Shown in pieces: positions 1 through 9,234 of a DNA stretch of 64,000 nt. A program made the translations under genes and the position numbers. The notes beneath the pieces are model-generated. The model saw nothing but the letters and a program-made list of their open reading frames with translations, searched no databases and had not been told where the DNA came from. Each line of letters begins with the position of its first letter. Within the stretch, counting starts at the first letter, position 1. Source of the stretch: Coemansia sp. RSA 487 (lineage: Eukaryota; Kickxellomycota; Kickxellomycetes; Kickxellales; Kickxellaceae); the NCBI GenBank assembly GCA_027577595.1, contig JANBRJ010000052.1:52978-116977 (forward strand), in the 5' to 3' direction.

Positions 1-621
1 AAGACGCCAATGACATTCATATCTCGTAGTGCAGCAAAGGGAATGTCACTCCGTGTGCCCTTCTCGGGGCCTCCATCAACGCCATTCCGTGAAAACAACA
101 ACATTGAGATGGTAGATTCAAGCATTGGCAGACTTTCTAGCCCATTCGGTTTTGCAGATGATGATCGAACTCCTTGCCGGAATGTGGTTGGTAACGCCAT
201 AGCTGTCGAGAGCCCACTCGCAGTCAAAAATGCTTCTGGAGACTTGCCCTTGCCCATTGAAGCTAGCCGCTCTCCGTTTGAAAGGCCACAGGCGAATCAT
301 TCTATTGAAAATCAATTGCCACTGTCGGCAGGCTCCTTGCAACAACAGACGACACCAGAGCCAAAGACTTTTACCAAAAGAGAACACGCACCGGAGATCG
401 AGGAATCAAGCTCTCGAAGGTATAACTTGCGTGATCGTGCTGGAATCTCTTCACCAGCAACGCCATCCAGAAGTGGAAGACAACTGGCCAAAAATTCTAG
501 TAAACAGGCGAAGGATGGGCATTCTATCTCCAGCAAGGAGAGCGCACGAAACTACGAGAGAGCGCTGCGACAGCAGATGGCCAATGATATTAACGAGCCA
601 AGAGGGCGCAAGCGTGGTTAG
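1..621 (+). CDS. C-terminal part of an unrecognised Ser/Pro-rich protein (5' end outside window)
   Basis: The frame is open from base 1 and ends at a TAG at 619-621, so this is the last ~206 residues of a longer protein. It is hydrophilic and probably disordered. It contains repeated short Ser/Pro-Phe motifs (STPFRE, SSPFGF, RSPFER) and a basic tail (RRYNLRDR near the middle of the second half, RGRKRG at the C-terminus) that could act as a nuclear localisation signal. No enzymatic domain is visible. It converges on the TMEM209-like gene, with about 120 bp between the stop codons that contain a T10/A8 tract (near 700-718), a likely shared 3'-end region. A nucleoporin or chromatin-associated protein (for example an ELYS-type C-terminus) is possible from composition only. 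Confidence 0.6.
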   Translation, partial: KTPMTFISRSAAKGMSLRVPFSGPPSTPFRENNNIEMVDSSIGRLSSPFGFADDDRTPCRNVVGNAIAVESPLAVKNASGDLPLPIEASRSPFERPQANHSIENQLPLSAGSLQQQTTPEPKTFTKREHAPEIEESSSRRYNLRDRAGISSPATPSRSGRQLAKNSSKQAKDGHSISSKESARNYERALRQQMANDINEPRGRKRG

Positions 622-740
622 CTATTACTTTCCTAATGCTTGTAGTATTTAATTTTCTACTCTTTCAGGCGTTATAACTGCATCCAAAGCTTTATTCGTT
701 TTTTTTTTTTAAAAAAAAGTATATATCTCAAGCTCTGGCG

Positions 741-2729
741 CTACTTGCCAATTACTGACAACAGGTTCACATGCTTTCCGCTGAGATTTGTCAGGCCAAG
801 ATACCCAGCACACTCGCGCTGAATCTCAAGGACAAAAAGGATCAAGGTAATGAATAGGTTATTCCTATTTGCGGTAACATCATAGAACGAGCCTTTGACA
901 ATAAGGCAAAAATGGGGCCTTTTACGCACAACCTGGATGATCTGTACCGGGAGATTGTTATCAGGTTTGCAGTCAGGCTGGAGCACGTAGCGATCTGTAA
1001 AGGGATGGCGACTGTTCTGTACAGGAGGCATAGTTTGATCCATAAAGGTGCAGAACAGGTGGAACAAAAGCTGAGCATCTGTGGGGTGCAGAGATGTATT
1101 CCAAGGCTGCTCAGGCGCCTTTCCGCTGCTATCAGAGCTGGGTGTGTAGCTGCCTCCTCCATCAAACGTGTATGCTGGAAGGGCGCCGCTTTGAGACAGA
1201 GTGCGCACGCGTTGAATAATGTAATCCCTGCAAGTGTAGCCAGGAACAAGCAGATATTTCTCCAAAGCCATGCGCTCCTTTGTCTGTGGCAAATCACCGT
1301 ACTTCAAGGTTAGCTCGATCAAATTCTGGGGGACGCCCTGCGCATTCTGGGCAAGAGATGACGAGGTGCCAGAGTAGATGGAGAACCCAGTTCCAAATGT
1401 GGTAGTGGTGGCTTGTCTAGCTTTGGATTGCTCAAGTGCATTAGCATCGAGAACAGCACGCTTGCACGACAGATGCCCAAGGCCATGCTTCTCAAACAGA
1501 GAGTCAAGCTCGTCGATCTGCTTGCACAACGGGTGCAGCAAGTGGCGAGCAAACCAGAGATGCATGTTTTCGATCCACTCAAATATATCACGTTCAATGC
1601 CAAACTTTTCCAAAACCTCGTGAGGCTCAAGGTACTCTATGTCACCAACGCCGCGATCCTTGCTAGATCCCTTAGAACCCTCACTGCCGCTTGCTCGATT
1701 CACAGGAGCAGCTGTCTGATATAGGCCAATTGTCGGCTGTCCACGCAGATGCCGTTGCATGGGCGTGGCTGCAGCCAAATCACCAATTCCGAGGCGACCA
1801 ACAGGCAGACGGGGTGTTGTCAGGTTAGGATCACCTAAACCGCCGCTTACCAGCGGGCTAGAAAGACCGGGGGTTTCACCAGAGCGCAAGTAGGTAGGCG
1901 TTGCAGGGGCATTACTATCCGTGATAGTGCTGAATCCGGGGTTCTTTTTCAAGATCTGAGTGAGAGTGAGAAAGTCAGAGTTTGCAGAGTGGTCTGATTG
2001 TGCAGCGCAAGTGGCAAGTGAAACCGGCGAGCGTAGGAAACGAGATGTTGTATTGCTGCCACCAGGCGAAGCCAGCATAGCATTCTTTACGGGCGTGTTT
2101 CGACGCGTCTCAATATCTGTAACACGCCCAGGCGTTTGCCTTATCGCAGAGGGTTTTGATGGTGTCATTCGAGGCGCGCTGGATGGAGCTCCTTTTGCAG
2201 TTGACGCGGCACGTGAGTCCAGGCCGATGCGCAATCTTTGACTCGGCGTCAGAGCAATATCTGTATATTGGCTTTTTGGTTGCAGCAAGCACCAGGCTGC
2301 CTCGCCGACATTATACACGAGCAGTATAATCCAAAGCCACTCTAGCAGAGACCACACCGGTAGAGGAATGCCGGCAGAGAGACCAGCAGCTTTTACCTGT
2401 TGATAAACACCGGTGTGCGAGCACCAGACAAGCACAATAAGGCTTGCTACGTTCCACCGGAGCCGCATTGTGCTCTGACACTCGTTCAGATGGATGGCTC
2501 TGTCCTGCAAAACCTGCTGCGTCTCGGGATTAAACCATTTGCCCCTTGAAGCAAATGAGTCGTCTTGTACTTGATTTTGTTGTTTTGAGGATGTAATAAC
2601 ACTGTTGTTTACAGTATGTCCATTTTCTACTCTGCCTCTAATAGGGGTACGGAATGGCGATGCAAGAGGGGAGACACTAGGCACAGAATTTCCGCCAGGT
2701 TTGCGAATTGGCGTCTGAAAGCTGCTCAT
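741..2729 (-). CDS. TMEM209-like nuclear-envelope/nuclear-pore-associated protein (cytochrome b561 N-terminal family)
   Basis: 662 residues with an ATG start. The N-terminus is Ser/Pro-rich with TPIRKPGG and SPFRTPIRG motifs. Two hydrophobic segments follow (about residues 90-110 and 125-145), then a long disordered linker with repeated TP/SP sites, and a conserved C-terminal domain from about residue 350 to the end. That domain includes VVRKRPHFCLIVKG and ends in FITLILFVLEIQRECAGYLG, typical of the TMEM209 family (Pfam name 'cytochrome b561, N terminal'). Human TMEM209 is about 560 residues, so this one is somewhat longer, mostly in the linker. In animals the protein sits in the nuclear envelope and interacts with nucleoporins; the fungal role is inferred. 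It is divergent from the Snu23 gene, with ~450 bp between. Confidence 0.8.
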   Translation of the reverse strand: MSSFQTPIRKPGGNSVPSVSPLASPFRTPIRGRVENGHTVNNSVITSSKQQNQVQDDSFASRGKWFNPETQQVLQDRAIHLNECQSTMRLRWNVASLIVLVWCSHTGVYQQVKAAGLSAGIPLPVWSLLEWLWIILLVYNVGEAAWCLLQPKSQYTDIALTPSQRLRIGLDSRAASTAKGAPSSAPRMTPSKPSAIRQTPGRVTDIETRRNTPVKNAMLASPGGSNTTSRFLRSPVSLATCAAQSDHSANSDFLTLTQILKKNPGFSTITDSNAPATPTYLRSGETPGLSSPLVSGGLGDPNLTTPRLPVGRLGIGDLAAATPMQRHLRGQPTIGLYQTAAPVNRASGSEGSKGSSKDRGVGDIEYLEPHEVLEKFGIERDIFEWIENMHLWFARHLLHPLCKQIDELDSLFEKHGLGHLSCKRAVLDANALEQSKARQATTTTFGTGFSIYSGTSSSLAQNAQGVPQNLIELTLKYGDLPQTKERMALEKYLLVPGYTCRDYIIQRVRTLSQSGALPAYTFDGGGSYTPSSDSSGKAPEQPWNTSLHPTDAQLLFHLFCTFMDQTMPPVQNSRHPFTDRYVLQPDCKPDNNLPVQIIQVVRKRPHFCLIVKGSFYDVTANRNNLFITLILFVLEIQRECAGYLGLTNLSGKHVNLLSVIGK

Positions 2730-3176
2730 TCCGAAAAGCGGCTATGAGCTTTTTCTCGCGTGTGCTTATATATGGTAGGTCTATATTTCCCTTTGGATAT
2801 ACTCTCTTATAGATATATGTAAGAAGAAAAGAAGAAAAACTTCGCATTCAGAACAAGGAAAGAAAGAGAAAGGCTATGTGCTCATAAAAAAAACAAATAA
2901 AATCGTTTTTATATGAAACGCGCGTCAAAAAAATCAATAATTCAAAAAAAAAACTTGATCAAAATACCATCAGCATATGACGTATGCCCATATTGATCGA
3001 AAGGAGAAAGGAAACTGTTCTTGATGCAGAAAAATTATATATACTTCTTTTGTCAGGGCTGGGGCATTACAAACGCGCTTAAAATATCTTTCACATATTA
3101 AAAATACATTACCTACATTATAATTTATTTATTATATTGCGTGGAAATCGCCGTGTTTTTGTGTTGAATAGCAAAC
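2730..3176. promoter_or_regulatory. Divergent intergenic region between TMEM209-like and SNU23 genes
   Basis: 447 bp of AT-rich DNA with A-tracts and TATA-like stretches (for example tatatata near 3037-3042). It must hold the promoters of both divergent genes. I see no ORF or RNA gene in it. Confidence 0.5.
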
Positions 3177-3980
3177 ATGAGCAAAAATGCCTATGGTGGG
3201 GATAAAGTAAGATCTGGGCTGGAGCTTTTCTCCTGATAACATTTGCATCTTTTTAATTATATATGCTCCAGACTATCTCGTTACTGATTATATTTGTATT
3301 TCCTCTATTTGGATGTTCAAATTATGTAGAAAATTAGCGAGGGGTTTAGACGCAACTGGGATAATGCCACATACGAGAAAAAGGCTCAAGACAGAGAGCA
3401 GAAAACAAGGACAGAGGAGGAGGATGAGGAGCGGCGACGTAAAGGACTAAAACCGCGCATTCGTAGTTACGAAGAAAAATCCGAAAGCAAAGAGCTCCTG
3501 CAGGCCCACAAGCATGGAATTAACCTTGAAGGCATGGTGGGCAAGACCCAGGTAGTGCAAGCATCCGTTGCGGCGTCTGGACAGCCTGGCTTCTATTGTA
3601 AAGTGTGCGATGTCACAGTCAAGGATAGCATGAGTTATCTGGACCACATAAACGGAAAGAATCACCAACGGATGCTCAATCGCAGCATGAAAGTAGCTGT
3701 CGAAACGGTGGACGATGTACTGGCAAAGCTGAATGATTTGCGCAAGGCAAAACAGCGGCAGAAGGTGGAAAGCGCAGACTATAGCTTCCATGAGCAAGTC
3801 AGGATACAGCAGAAGATAGATCAAGATAAAAGACTCAAACGCAAGGAGGCTCGGAAGCGGCACCGAATGGCGCGCACAACGTCGGAGACAACAGACGAAA
3901 CCAAGTCTGCTGCGAGAGGCGAGGCTGATGACATTGAGTTGGTCCTAGGGATATCATCATTTGGATCAACCAAAAAGTAA
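3177..3980 (+). CDS. SNU23: U4/U6.U5 tri-snRNP component Snu23 (ZMAT2), two exons
   Basis: Exon 1 is 3177-3206 (10 codons from an ATG, MSKNAYGGDK) and exon 2 is 3330-3980; the 123-nt intron starts GTAAGA and ends TGTAG. The joined protein is 226 residues. It carries the ZMAT2/Snu23 hallmarks: FRRNWD close to the N-terminus, the Lys-rich linker, a matrin-type C2H2 zinc finger (FYCKVCDVTVKDSMSYLDHING.NH; Cys and His residues intact), and a C-terminal FGSTKK like the FGSTKKS tail of human ZMAT2. The family acts in the U4/U6.U5 tri-snRNP in spliceosome activation. An alternative acceptor nine codons further (GCGAG) would shorten exon 2 slightly but has a poor splice-site context. A second tri-snRNP gene, SNRNP27, lies at the other end of the window. 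Confidence 0.88.
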
Positions 3981-4023
3981 TATATTTATAATAACCACCG
4001 GATCCTAAGCTTATTTCGCAAGG

Positions 4024-5385
4024 CTAAAGATATGTTACTTGTGTGCCCATCTTGACTGTGTTCCACAGCTTTCGATAAATAGCGGCAAAGAATGGCGGAA
4101 GACGGAAGCGCTGGGCAACCATTCGCAATACCGCAGCTATTATGGCAAGTGTAAACAGCGTGAACCCCCACCGCGAAAGAAGACGGCGCACCACATGCCA
4201 AGCGACACTTGCAATGCTTCGAGGTTTGCGTGCTACCGCGCGGGTTCTCACAGTTGTGCGAGAAGAGGCAGTGGCATGTCTGTGTAGGTCTTTGCCACTC
4301 AGCCGATGGGGATGCTTAGTCCCTGCTACGCTCAGATTGGGAAGGGTTGTGGATGTTGTCGATGGCTTGGCAGTGGAAATGCTTGCCGGATATTCCTTCA
4401 TTTTTCCTTTGTCCAAGGCATTGCTATTACTCAAAGGTTTTAGGACAGTGCTTGCTCTTTCAACACCATTGACATTGCTAGCACTATCGCCATTTACTGA
4501 AGCAGTAGCAGCAGAACCAGCATCTCTCTGTAGCTGTGCGTTCTCGGAAGGCTTTGAGGGCTTTGTTTTCTTATTTTTATGGCGGCGATGTTTTGTTTTC
4601 TTCTTTGTTGCTGGTGCAGGGGTGCGTAGCGCGTCGAGGCGCCTTGTAAACTCGTCCTTTGCGGGTGGAGAAACAACACTGGACATGCTAAGGAAGTCGT
4701 AAGCGCTTGGGAAATCATCCAGCTGAGGCAGGATGTGCAGTGTGTACAGCTCACACACGCGCAAGTATGAGGCCTGCACCATTGTTCTCTGCTGCTGGCG
4801 CTCTGGTTCGTTGGTGTAACCACTGCTACTGTAATCTTCTAGTAGGTACATTGTGTCGTCGGACAGTGTGGCTAGCCACGCCTCGACAATATTGCGAGCA
4901 GTCCTTGCATCGCGTAGTTTGAGGCAAAGAAGAACTGTGGGCACCAGGACCTCGCTATCCACATTTCCCGCATAGCCACCAAATGCATTCACAATCGAGC
5001 CCCACACCTCGCGCACCGTGGCTGGGAACTCGGCCAGCTCAGCGTCATCAATAGTACTCTTAGATTTGCGCTTAGGCTGTAGCTTGCCATCCTCCTCGGC
5101 GACTTCCGTCAAGCTGCTCAGCACGCATATATACAGTATCCATAGACGACAGCACAGCTGACGAGCCTGCTGCTCACTGTATTCGCTGGTAAGCCGCGCT
5201 ATGTTGCAGTATTGGATTGCTTCGCGGCATTGCTCCCAGGCAGCGCTGCCTTGCCCAAGAATAAGTGCGCGGGATGCCTTTTGGTGCAGTGCCTTTAGAT
5301 ATGTGCTAAGAGGCCGCCCGTCTGCTGGCACTTTAGAGTCATTGTGCCGAGGCACTGCCATTGCATTCGGTGCTGGTGCAGGCAT
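4024..5385 (-). CDS. Pex26-like tail-anchored peroxin (putative)
   Basis: 453 residues, ATG start. The N-terminal ~240 residues are alpha-helical and contain the stretch LRVCELYTLHILPQLDDFPSAY, which resembles the conserved 'LY.LH.LP....W..A..F' region I associate with fungal Pex26 proteins. A long basic, disordered linker (TKKKTKHRRHKNKKTK near residue 265) follows. A single hydrophobic segment lies close to the C-terminus (FTLFTLAIIAAVLRMVA, about residues 405-425), followed by a short tail, the layout of a tail-anchored protein. Pex26/Pex15 anchors the Pex1-Pex6 ATPases on peroxisomes. The assignment rests on architecture and a short conserved stretch, so other tail-anchored helical proteins are possible. 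Confidence 0.5.
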   Translation of the reverse strand: MPAPAPNAMAVPRHNDSKVPADGRPLSTYLKALHQKASRALILGQGSAAWEQCREAIQYCNIARLTSEYSEQQARQLCCRLWILYICVLSSLTEVAEEDGKLQPKRKSKSTIDDAELAEFPATVREVWGSIVNAFGGYAGNVDSEVLVPTVLLCLKLRDARTARNIVEAWLATLSDDTMYLLEDYSSSGYTNEPERQQQRTMVQASYLRVCELYTLHILPQLDDFPSAYDFLSMSSVVSPPAKDEFTRRLDALRTPAPATKKKTKHRRHKNKKTKPSKPSENAQLQRDAGSAATASVNGDSASNVNGVERASTVLKPLSNSNALDKGKMKEYPASISTAKPSTTSTTLPNLSVAGTKHPHRLSGKDLHRHATASSRTTVRTRAVARKPRSIASVAWHVVRRLLSRWGFTLFTLAIIAAVLRMVAQRFRLPPFFAAIYRKLWNTVKMGTQVTYL

Positions 5386-5783
5386 GTCCGTTGGTTATAG
5401 AATGTGTGGTAATTGCCAAAAGCAGACCCGTATTTCGCGTTTGGTTAGTGCGACAGTCTAACTTAAGAAGGAGAATATAGGATATAATAGAGAAGATATA
5501 AAACACCTGTATGGGATTAAAAACAGAATTGCCGAGATATAAATTACAGAGATAGAGAAAAAATCCAATTAATATAAAAAGAGTTTAGAAAAAGGTCATT
5601 GTCATTGTCCTCGCTCTTTTTCAGCTGAAAGAGCTTGGGAAAATTTATTATTTTTGGTGGTCATGACATCTCTGCCATCGGAGCAATGGAAGGTGTTATT
5701 CTCCGCACAAGCGGGGATTTTCTTACTCTTACCCGCTTCACCCGGCACTCTAAGCTGCGCACAGACCATAGAGCCTTGTACAT
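5386..5783. other. Intergenic region between tandem minus-strand genes
   Basis: 398 bp between the calpain stop codon and the ATG of the Pex26-like gene. It is AT-rich with several TATA-like tracts at 5470-5560, suitable for the downstream gene's promoter and the calpain 3' untranslated region. No coding or RNA signal is seen. Confidence 0.4.
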
Positions 5784-8700
5784 TTAGACGCCAGCTGCAG
5801 ACAGTGACGTGATATCTGCTGCTAGCTCCGAGTAAAAGTACAGCACGAAGGATGCGTTCACATCTTCGTCCCACGTCGATGCCACAACAAGATGTTCTGT
5901 CGGCTTGTTGTTGTCGCCGATATATGTCGGCTGGGTGGCCACACCTTGGGGCGAGTTCGTGTAGCTTCCTGAGGATGCTTGTACAGGCCCAAGCACTGCG
6001 TTGTCAAAGGCAAACACAGATACGTTAACCAGCGGCAGGGGTTCAGCGCGTGGTGTTTGCAAGCGCACTAATATCTTTGTCTTCTTGTCAATGCGCACCA
6101 GAAACCGCGGGTTGCGACTGCAGAACCGGTCCACTGGACCACCCGCAGAGCTGGTTCCTGGAGCCCACATCCCATGCATTTCGCGCAACCGCATTCCTGC
6201 ACCCTCGCGTGCAATTGGCGTGATGCTGAATGATTGATCCAAGCCGACAGTAAGCTTGAAGTGCGAAAACATAAACGGCTCAAATGTCGAAACAACAACC
6301 GTGTAGCTGCCCTCGTCAATGTTCTCTAGTGCACATGTGCAAAACTGCGATCTATACTTGCCAGAGTTTGCAACCGTATTGACTTCAAGCACACGTGTGA
6401 CAAGAAAGCCGCCGCGAAAAATCCGGATGTTGATTGGGTACTTTTGCGAAGCCTCGAGCGTAACAATCCCATTGAGCTGGGCGCTGTTGCCTTTCACATC
6501 GAGACGATACTGAGGATTGTCAAGATAGCGCGGTGATGCAGTATTTCCGCCTGCAGAGATGCTACGCCACTGATCTTGGATCGTCTGTTGGAATTCTGGG
6601 ATCGGTGCCTTTTCAAGCCTCAGCGGAGAATTGCAAAACACGCGCAATGTAAAGTACAGCGCCTTTATCTTTTCCCGCTGGGCAACAACAACAGTGTAGC
6701 CCCTTCCCTGGGTTGCTGAAAACTGCACCAGCACATGCGGAGTGTTAACATACTCGCCTATGTGCAGCGCCGAACGTGGCTCATAGATCCGACGACCGCT
6801 GCTCTGGTCGTACACGTGCAGTGCGATAAAGTCCCGGTTTTCTTCCGTCTTCAGGACATGCTTGCTTAAAAGTATCCATACTAGGGACTGTCCAGGACTA
6901 CGAGCCACCGCGTCGCCAGGCGTACTGGTAGGCCCAATGATGTCAAGGGTATACTGTGGATTCGAGCTAAAGTCATAAAGGGCTTGGCGAGGGCCCATGT
7001 CCAGCCCCCACGCAAAATGCACACTGGTATGGCGGGCAAACAGGTCTGGGTTCCAGTTAAGATGGATCGCATCAAAGCGGTGGCACACTGATTCAAAGTC
7101 AATCCAAAAAACGCCGAGGTCGTTGTTTTCGGCCGTTGCCGGGTCGTAATCAAGACAATCCATCAGCTCTGGCGTCCACGTGGTCCGATCTAGATGGCTG
7201 AATTTGCCAGTCCAGCGCAGCATGCTCCACGGATTCTTCACTTTGAGCAAGCGGTAGCCGTACACTTCGCGTAGGTCTAGAACAGCATATGCGTGCGAGG
7301 AGACGAGACCCAGCGCGCCTGCAACATCGCTGCCCATCTCGCCTGTAGCAATTGTGATCAAGGCATTGCCATCGTGCAGGCCCTTGTACATGCGCTCCCA
7401 GGTCTGTGCTTCGTCAAACGACTGGTCCTGAATAAACACATGTTCAGGGATCCATCCTGTCAGGGCATGTAGGTCAGTGCTGGAGTTGGACCCGGGAAAG
7501 TCGTATCCGCCCATCACCTTCAAGAACGCCTTTTCAATTAGACTTTGCCCAATATCTCCAGCAGTAGAATACGTACAAATGAGCCTCCCGTCCTCGGCAA
7601 CAGGAAGCAGATCGTCGATAACCACACGGCGCCACAGCCCATTGACAAATAGCTTCACCATGTACTTTCCAGACGGATTAAAAGCCGGGACTCCGGTACT
7701 AGAGCGAGGGTAGATGTGTCGCGTGATTAGCTGGCGACTAAACCTATTTTCATACTCAGTACTGACACATAGCGCTGCTACAAACGAACAGTCAGTTACC
7801 GTCTCTTGTACTATGTGAGCACAGCCGGGCTGGCCAAAAACCTGTGGTTTGCTGTAAAGCTGACTCGCTCGCCGCCATCTCCAGAGCTTACGCTGTTGCT
7901 TTGGCGAAAGAGTCGGAAGCCCGTCTCTATCCGTAAAGCATTCATCTAAGGTAAAGTTTTCGTCCACATCGTTGTCCAGCCACGGCAAGAACATTAGACC
8001 GTTAATGTGAGATGTTGTTCTGACTACCCGCACTTCTTCAGACGATAGGCGGTCTTCCGAGCGATACTTGGGACTTGAGCTGAGTTTATGCTCGTTGCCG
8101 TTGGCCACAGGTGACAATGCCATGGTGGATGAGCTAGCAGGGTTGCTTCTGCTTTCAAAGCCACTAGCGTTGGTGCTGCTGCTGCTGCTGCTTGTACTTT
8201 TGTTGCTGACACCGATGCTCATAGTGTGAGTCCGAGAATAGGAGGAACCGGTGCTAGAGCCTGGAGCAGCGGTGACTTGGCCATTTAGCCGTGCACCAGA
8301 AGCACCTGCTGTTCCTGAGACAGGTTCTGTCGTTGTTAGCGTTTCTTTTACATTCTCTGCCTCTGTCAAGCACAGTGCTGCAAACTTGCATAGCTCGCGA
8401 TACCAATCGCTAGATGCCTGTGCACCATTGGAAGATAGTGATGCATGTGTCGCCTTTTCGCGGCGTAGAATTTTTTGGTATTTGGTAATCCCTGATACAT
8501 AGAGCCCCATGGCTGCACTGCTATCGTTCTGTGCATGTAGTCTTCGCGCATCTGCTAACGCCTCATGCGCAGCGTCCAGGTTGTTGTTGTATTCTGGGGT
8601 TGTCGACAATAGCCTCAAAAGCTGGCCAACTCGACAGGCATATTCACAGTACTTTGTTTCGAGGGCATTATGTTGCCTTTCATACTCTTGTTCCTTTAGC

Positions 8701-8834
8701 AGAGAAGATATCGACTTTAATGCTTCGTTATAAAGGAATAGTGCTTCGCTATACTGGTACTGTGAATCGGCATCGACAGCTTTGCAAATGAGCTCTGTAG
8801 TTTTTAGATATAGCGGCCCATTAGGCGTAGACAT
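5784..8834 (-). CDS. Calpain-7-like cysteine protease (PalB/Rim13 family)
   Basis: The frame is open upstream to 8960 only from a GTG codon; the first ATG (MSTPNG, 8834) begins exactly where the conserved N-terminal helices begin, giving 1016 residues. Two MIT-like helical segments (about 1-130) are followed by a Ser-rich linker containing a run of Ser codons, then the CysPc domain with Cys349 (TDCSFVAAL), His514 (SSHAYAV) and Asn534 (KNPWSM), so the catalytic triad is intact. Two or more beta-rich C-terminal domains (about 600-1016) match the calpain-7 C-terminal pattern. In fungi this family (PalB, Rim13) processes the PacC/Rim101 transcription factor in ambient-pH signalling and is recruited to ESCRT-III through MIT domains. 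Length agrees with calpain-7-type proteins. Confidence 0.9.
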   Translation of the reverse strand: MSTPNGPLYLKTTELICKAVDADSQYQYSEALFLYNEALKSISSLLKEQEYERQHNALETKYCEYACRVGQLLRLLSTTPEYNNNLDAAHEALADARRLHAQNDSSAAMGLYVSGITKYQKILRREKATHASLSSNGAQASSDWYRELCKFAALCLTEAENVKETLTTTEPVSGTAGASGARLNGQVTAAPGSSTGSSYSRTHTMSIGVSNKSTSSSSSSTNASGFESRSNPASSSTMALSPVANGNEHKLSSSPKYRSEDRLSSEEVRVVRTTSHINGLMFLPWLDNDVDENFTLDECFTDRDGLPTLSPKQQRKLWRWRRASQLYSKPQVFGQPGCAHIVQETVTDCSFVAALCVSTEYENRFSRQLITRHIYPRSSTGVPAFNPSGKYMVKLFVNGLWRRVVIDDLLPVAEDGRLICTYSTAGDIGQSLIEKAFLKVMGGYDFPGSNSSTDLHALTGWIPEHVFIQDQSFDEAQTWERMYKGLHDGNALITIATGEMGSDVAGALGLVSSHAYAVLDLREVYGYRLLKVKNPWSMLRWTGKFSHLDRTTWTPELMDCLDYDPATAENNDLGVFWIDFESVCHRFDAIHLNWNPDLFARHTSVHFAWGLDMGPRQALYDFSSNPQYTLDIIGPTSTPGDAVARSPGQSLVWILLSKHVLKTEENRDFIALHVYDQSSGRRIYEPRSALHIGEYVNTPHVLVQFSATQGRGYTVVVAQREKIKALYFTLRVFCNSPLRLEKAPIPEFQQTIQDQWRSISAGGNTASPRYLDNPQYRLDVKGNSAQLNGIVTLEASQKYPINIRIFRGGFLVTRVLEVNTVANSGKYRSQFCTCALENIDEGSYTVVVSTFEPFMFSHFKLTVGLDQSFSITPIAREGAGMRLREMHGMWAPGTSSAGGPVDRFCSRNPRFLVRIDKKTKILVRLQTPRAEPLPLVNVSVFAFDNAVLGPVQASSGSYTNSPQGVATQPTYIGDNNKPTEHLVVASTWDEDVNASFVLYFYSELAADITSLSAAGV

Positions 8835-9234
8835 TATCTGGCTAATGCCGACGCATACACAGCGCAACTGGGCGTTTTTAATAAATAAACCTTTACGTTT
8901 CCAAGCCAGTAGCCGCTGCGATACCCGAGACCACAGAACAGACAACTGATTTATACCCACCTCCTTTGCTTTGGTTCTTCGATGGCAATTGAAGAGGCAC
9001 TGTGGAAGCGCAAATGAAAAATGCTAATGCACAAAATGAAGGCTGTTAACAATAAAATGGGCCACCAGTGCTGGCTATACAAGTGAAATGAAAGAAATGA
9101 GTGTAAACAGCTGATTATTGCACAAATGATGAGCAAGCAAAAAGGAAAAAATGTATTAATTGTCGAGAGGGAACTGAAAAGCTAAGGACTAAAAAACCAG
9201 CTTATGCGCAAAATCCTCGCAAACATCACGTGCG
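8835..9234. other. Intergenic region upstream of calpain gene
   Basis: 400 bp, including the 3' flank of the downstream minus-strand SPRY gene. An in-frame extension of the calpain frame to 8960 exists but has no ATG. I see no RNA gene or separate coding region. Confidence 0.35.

Noticed and set aside
8835-8960. N-terminal extension of the calpain frame
   Set aside because: It begins at GTG, contains no ATG, and the conserved MIT-like helix starts right after the ATG at 8834.
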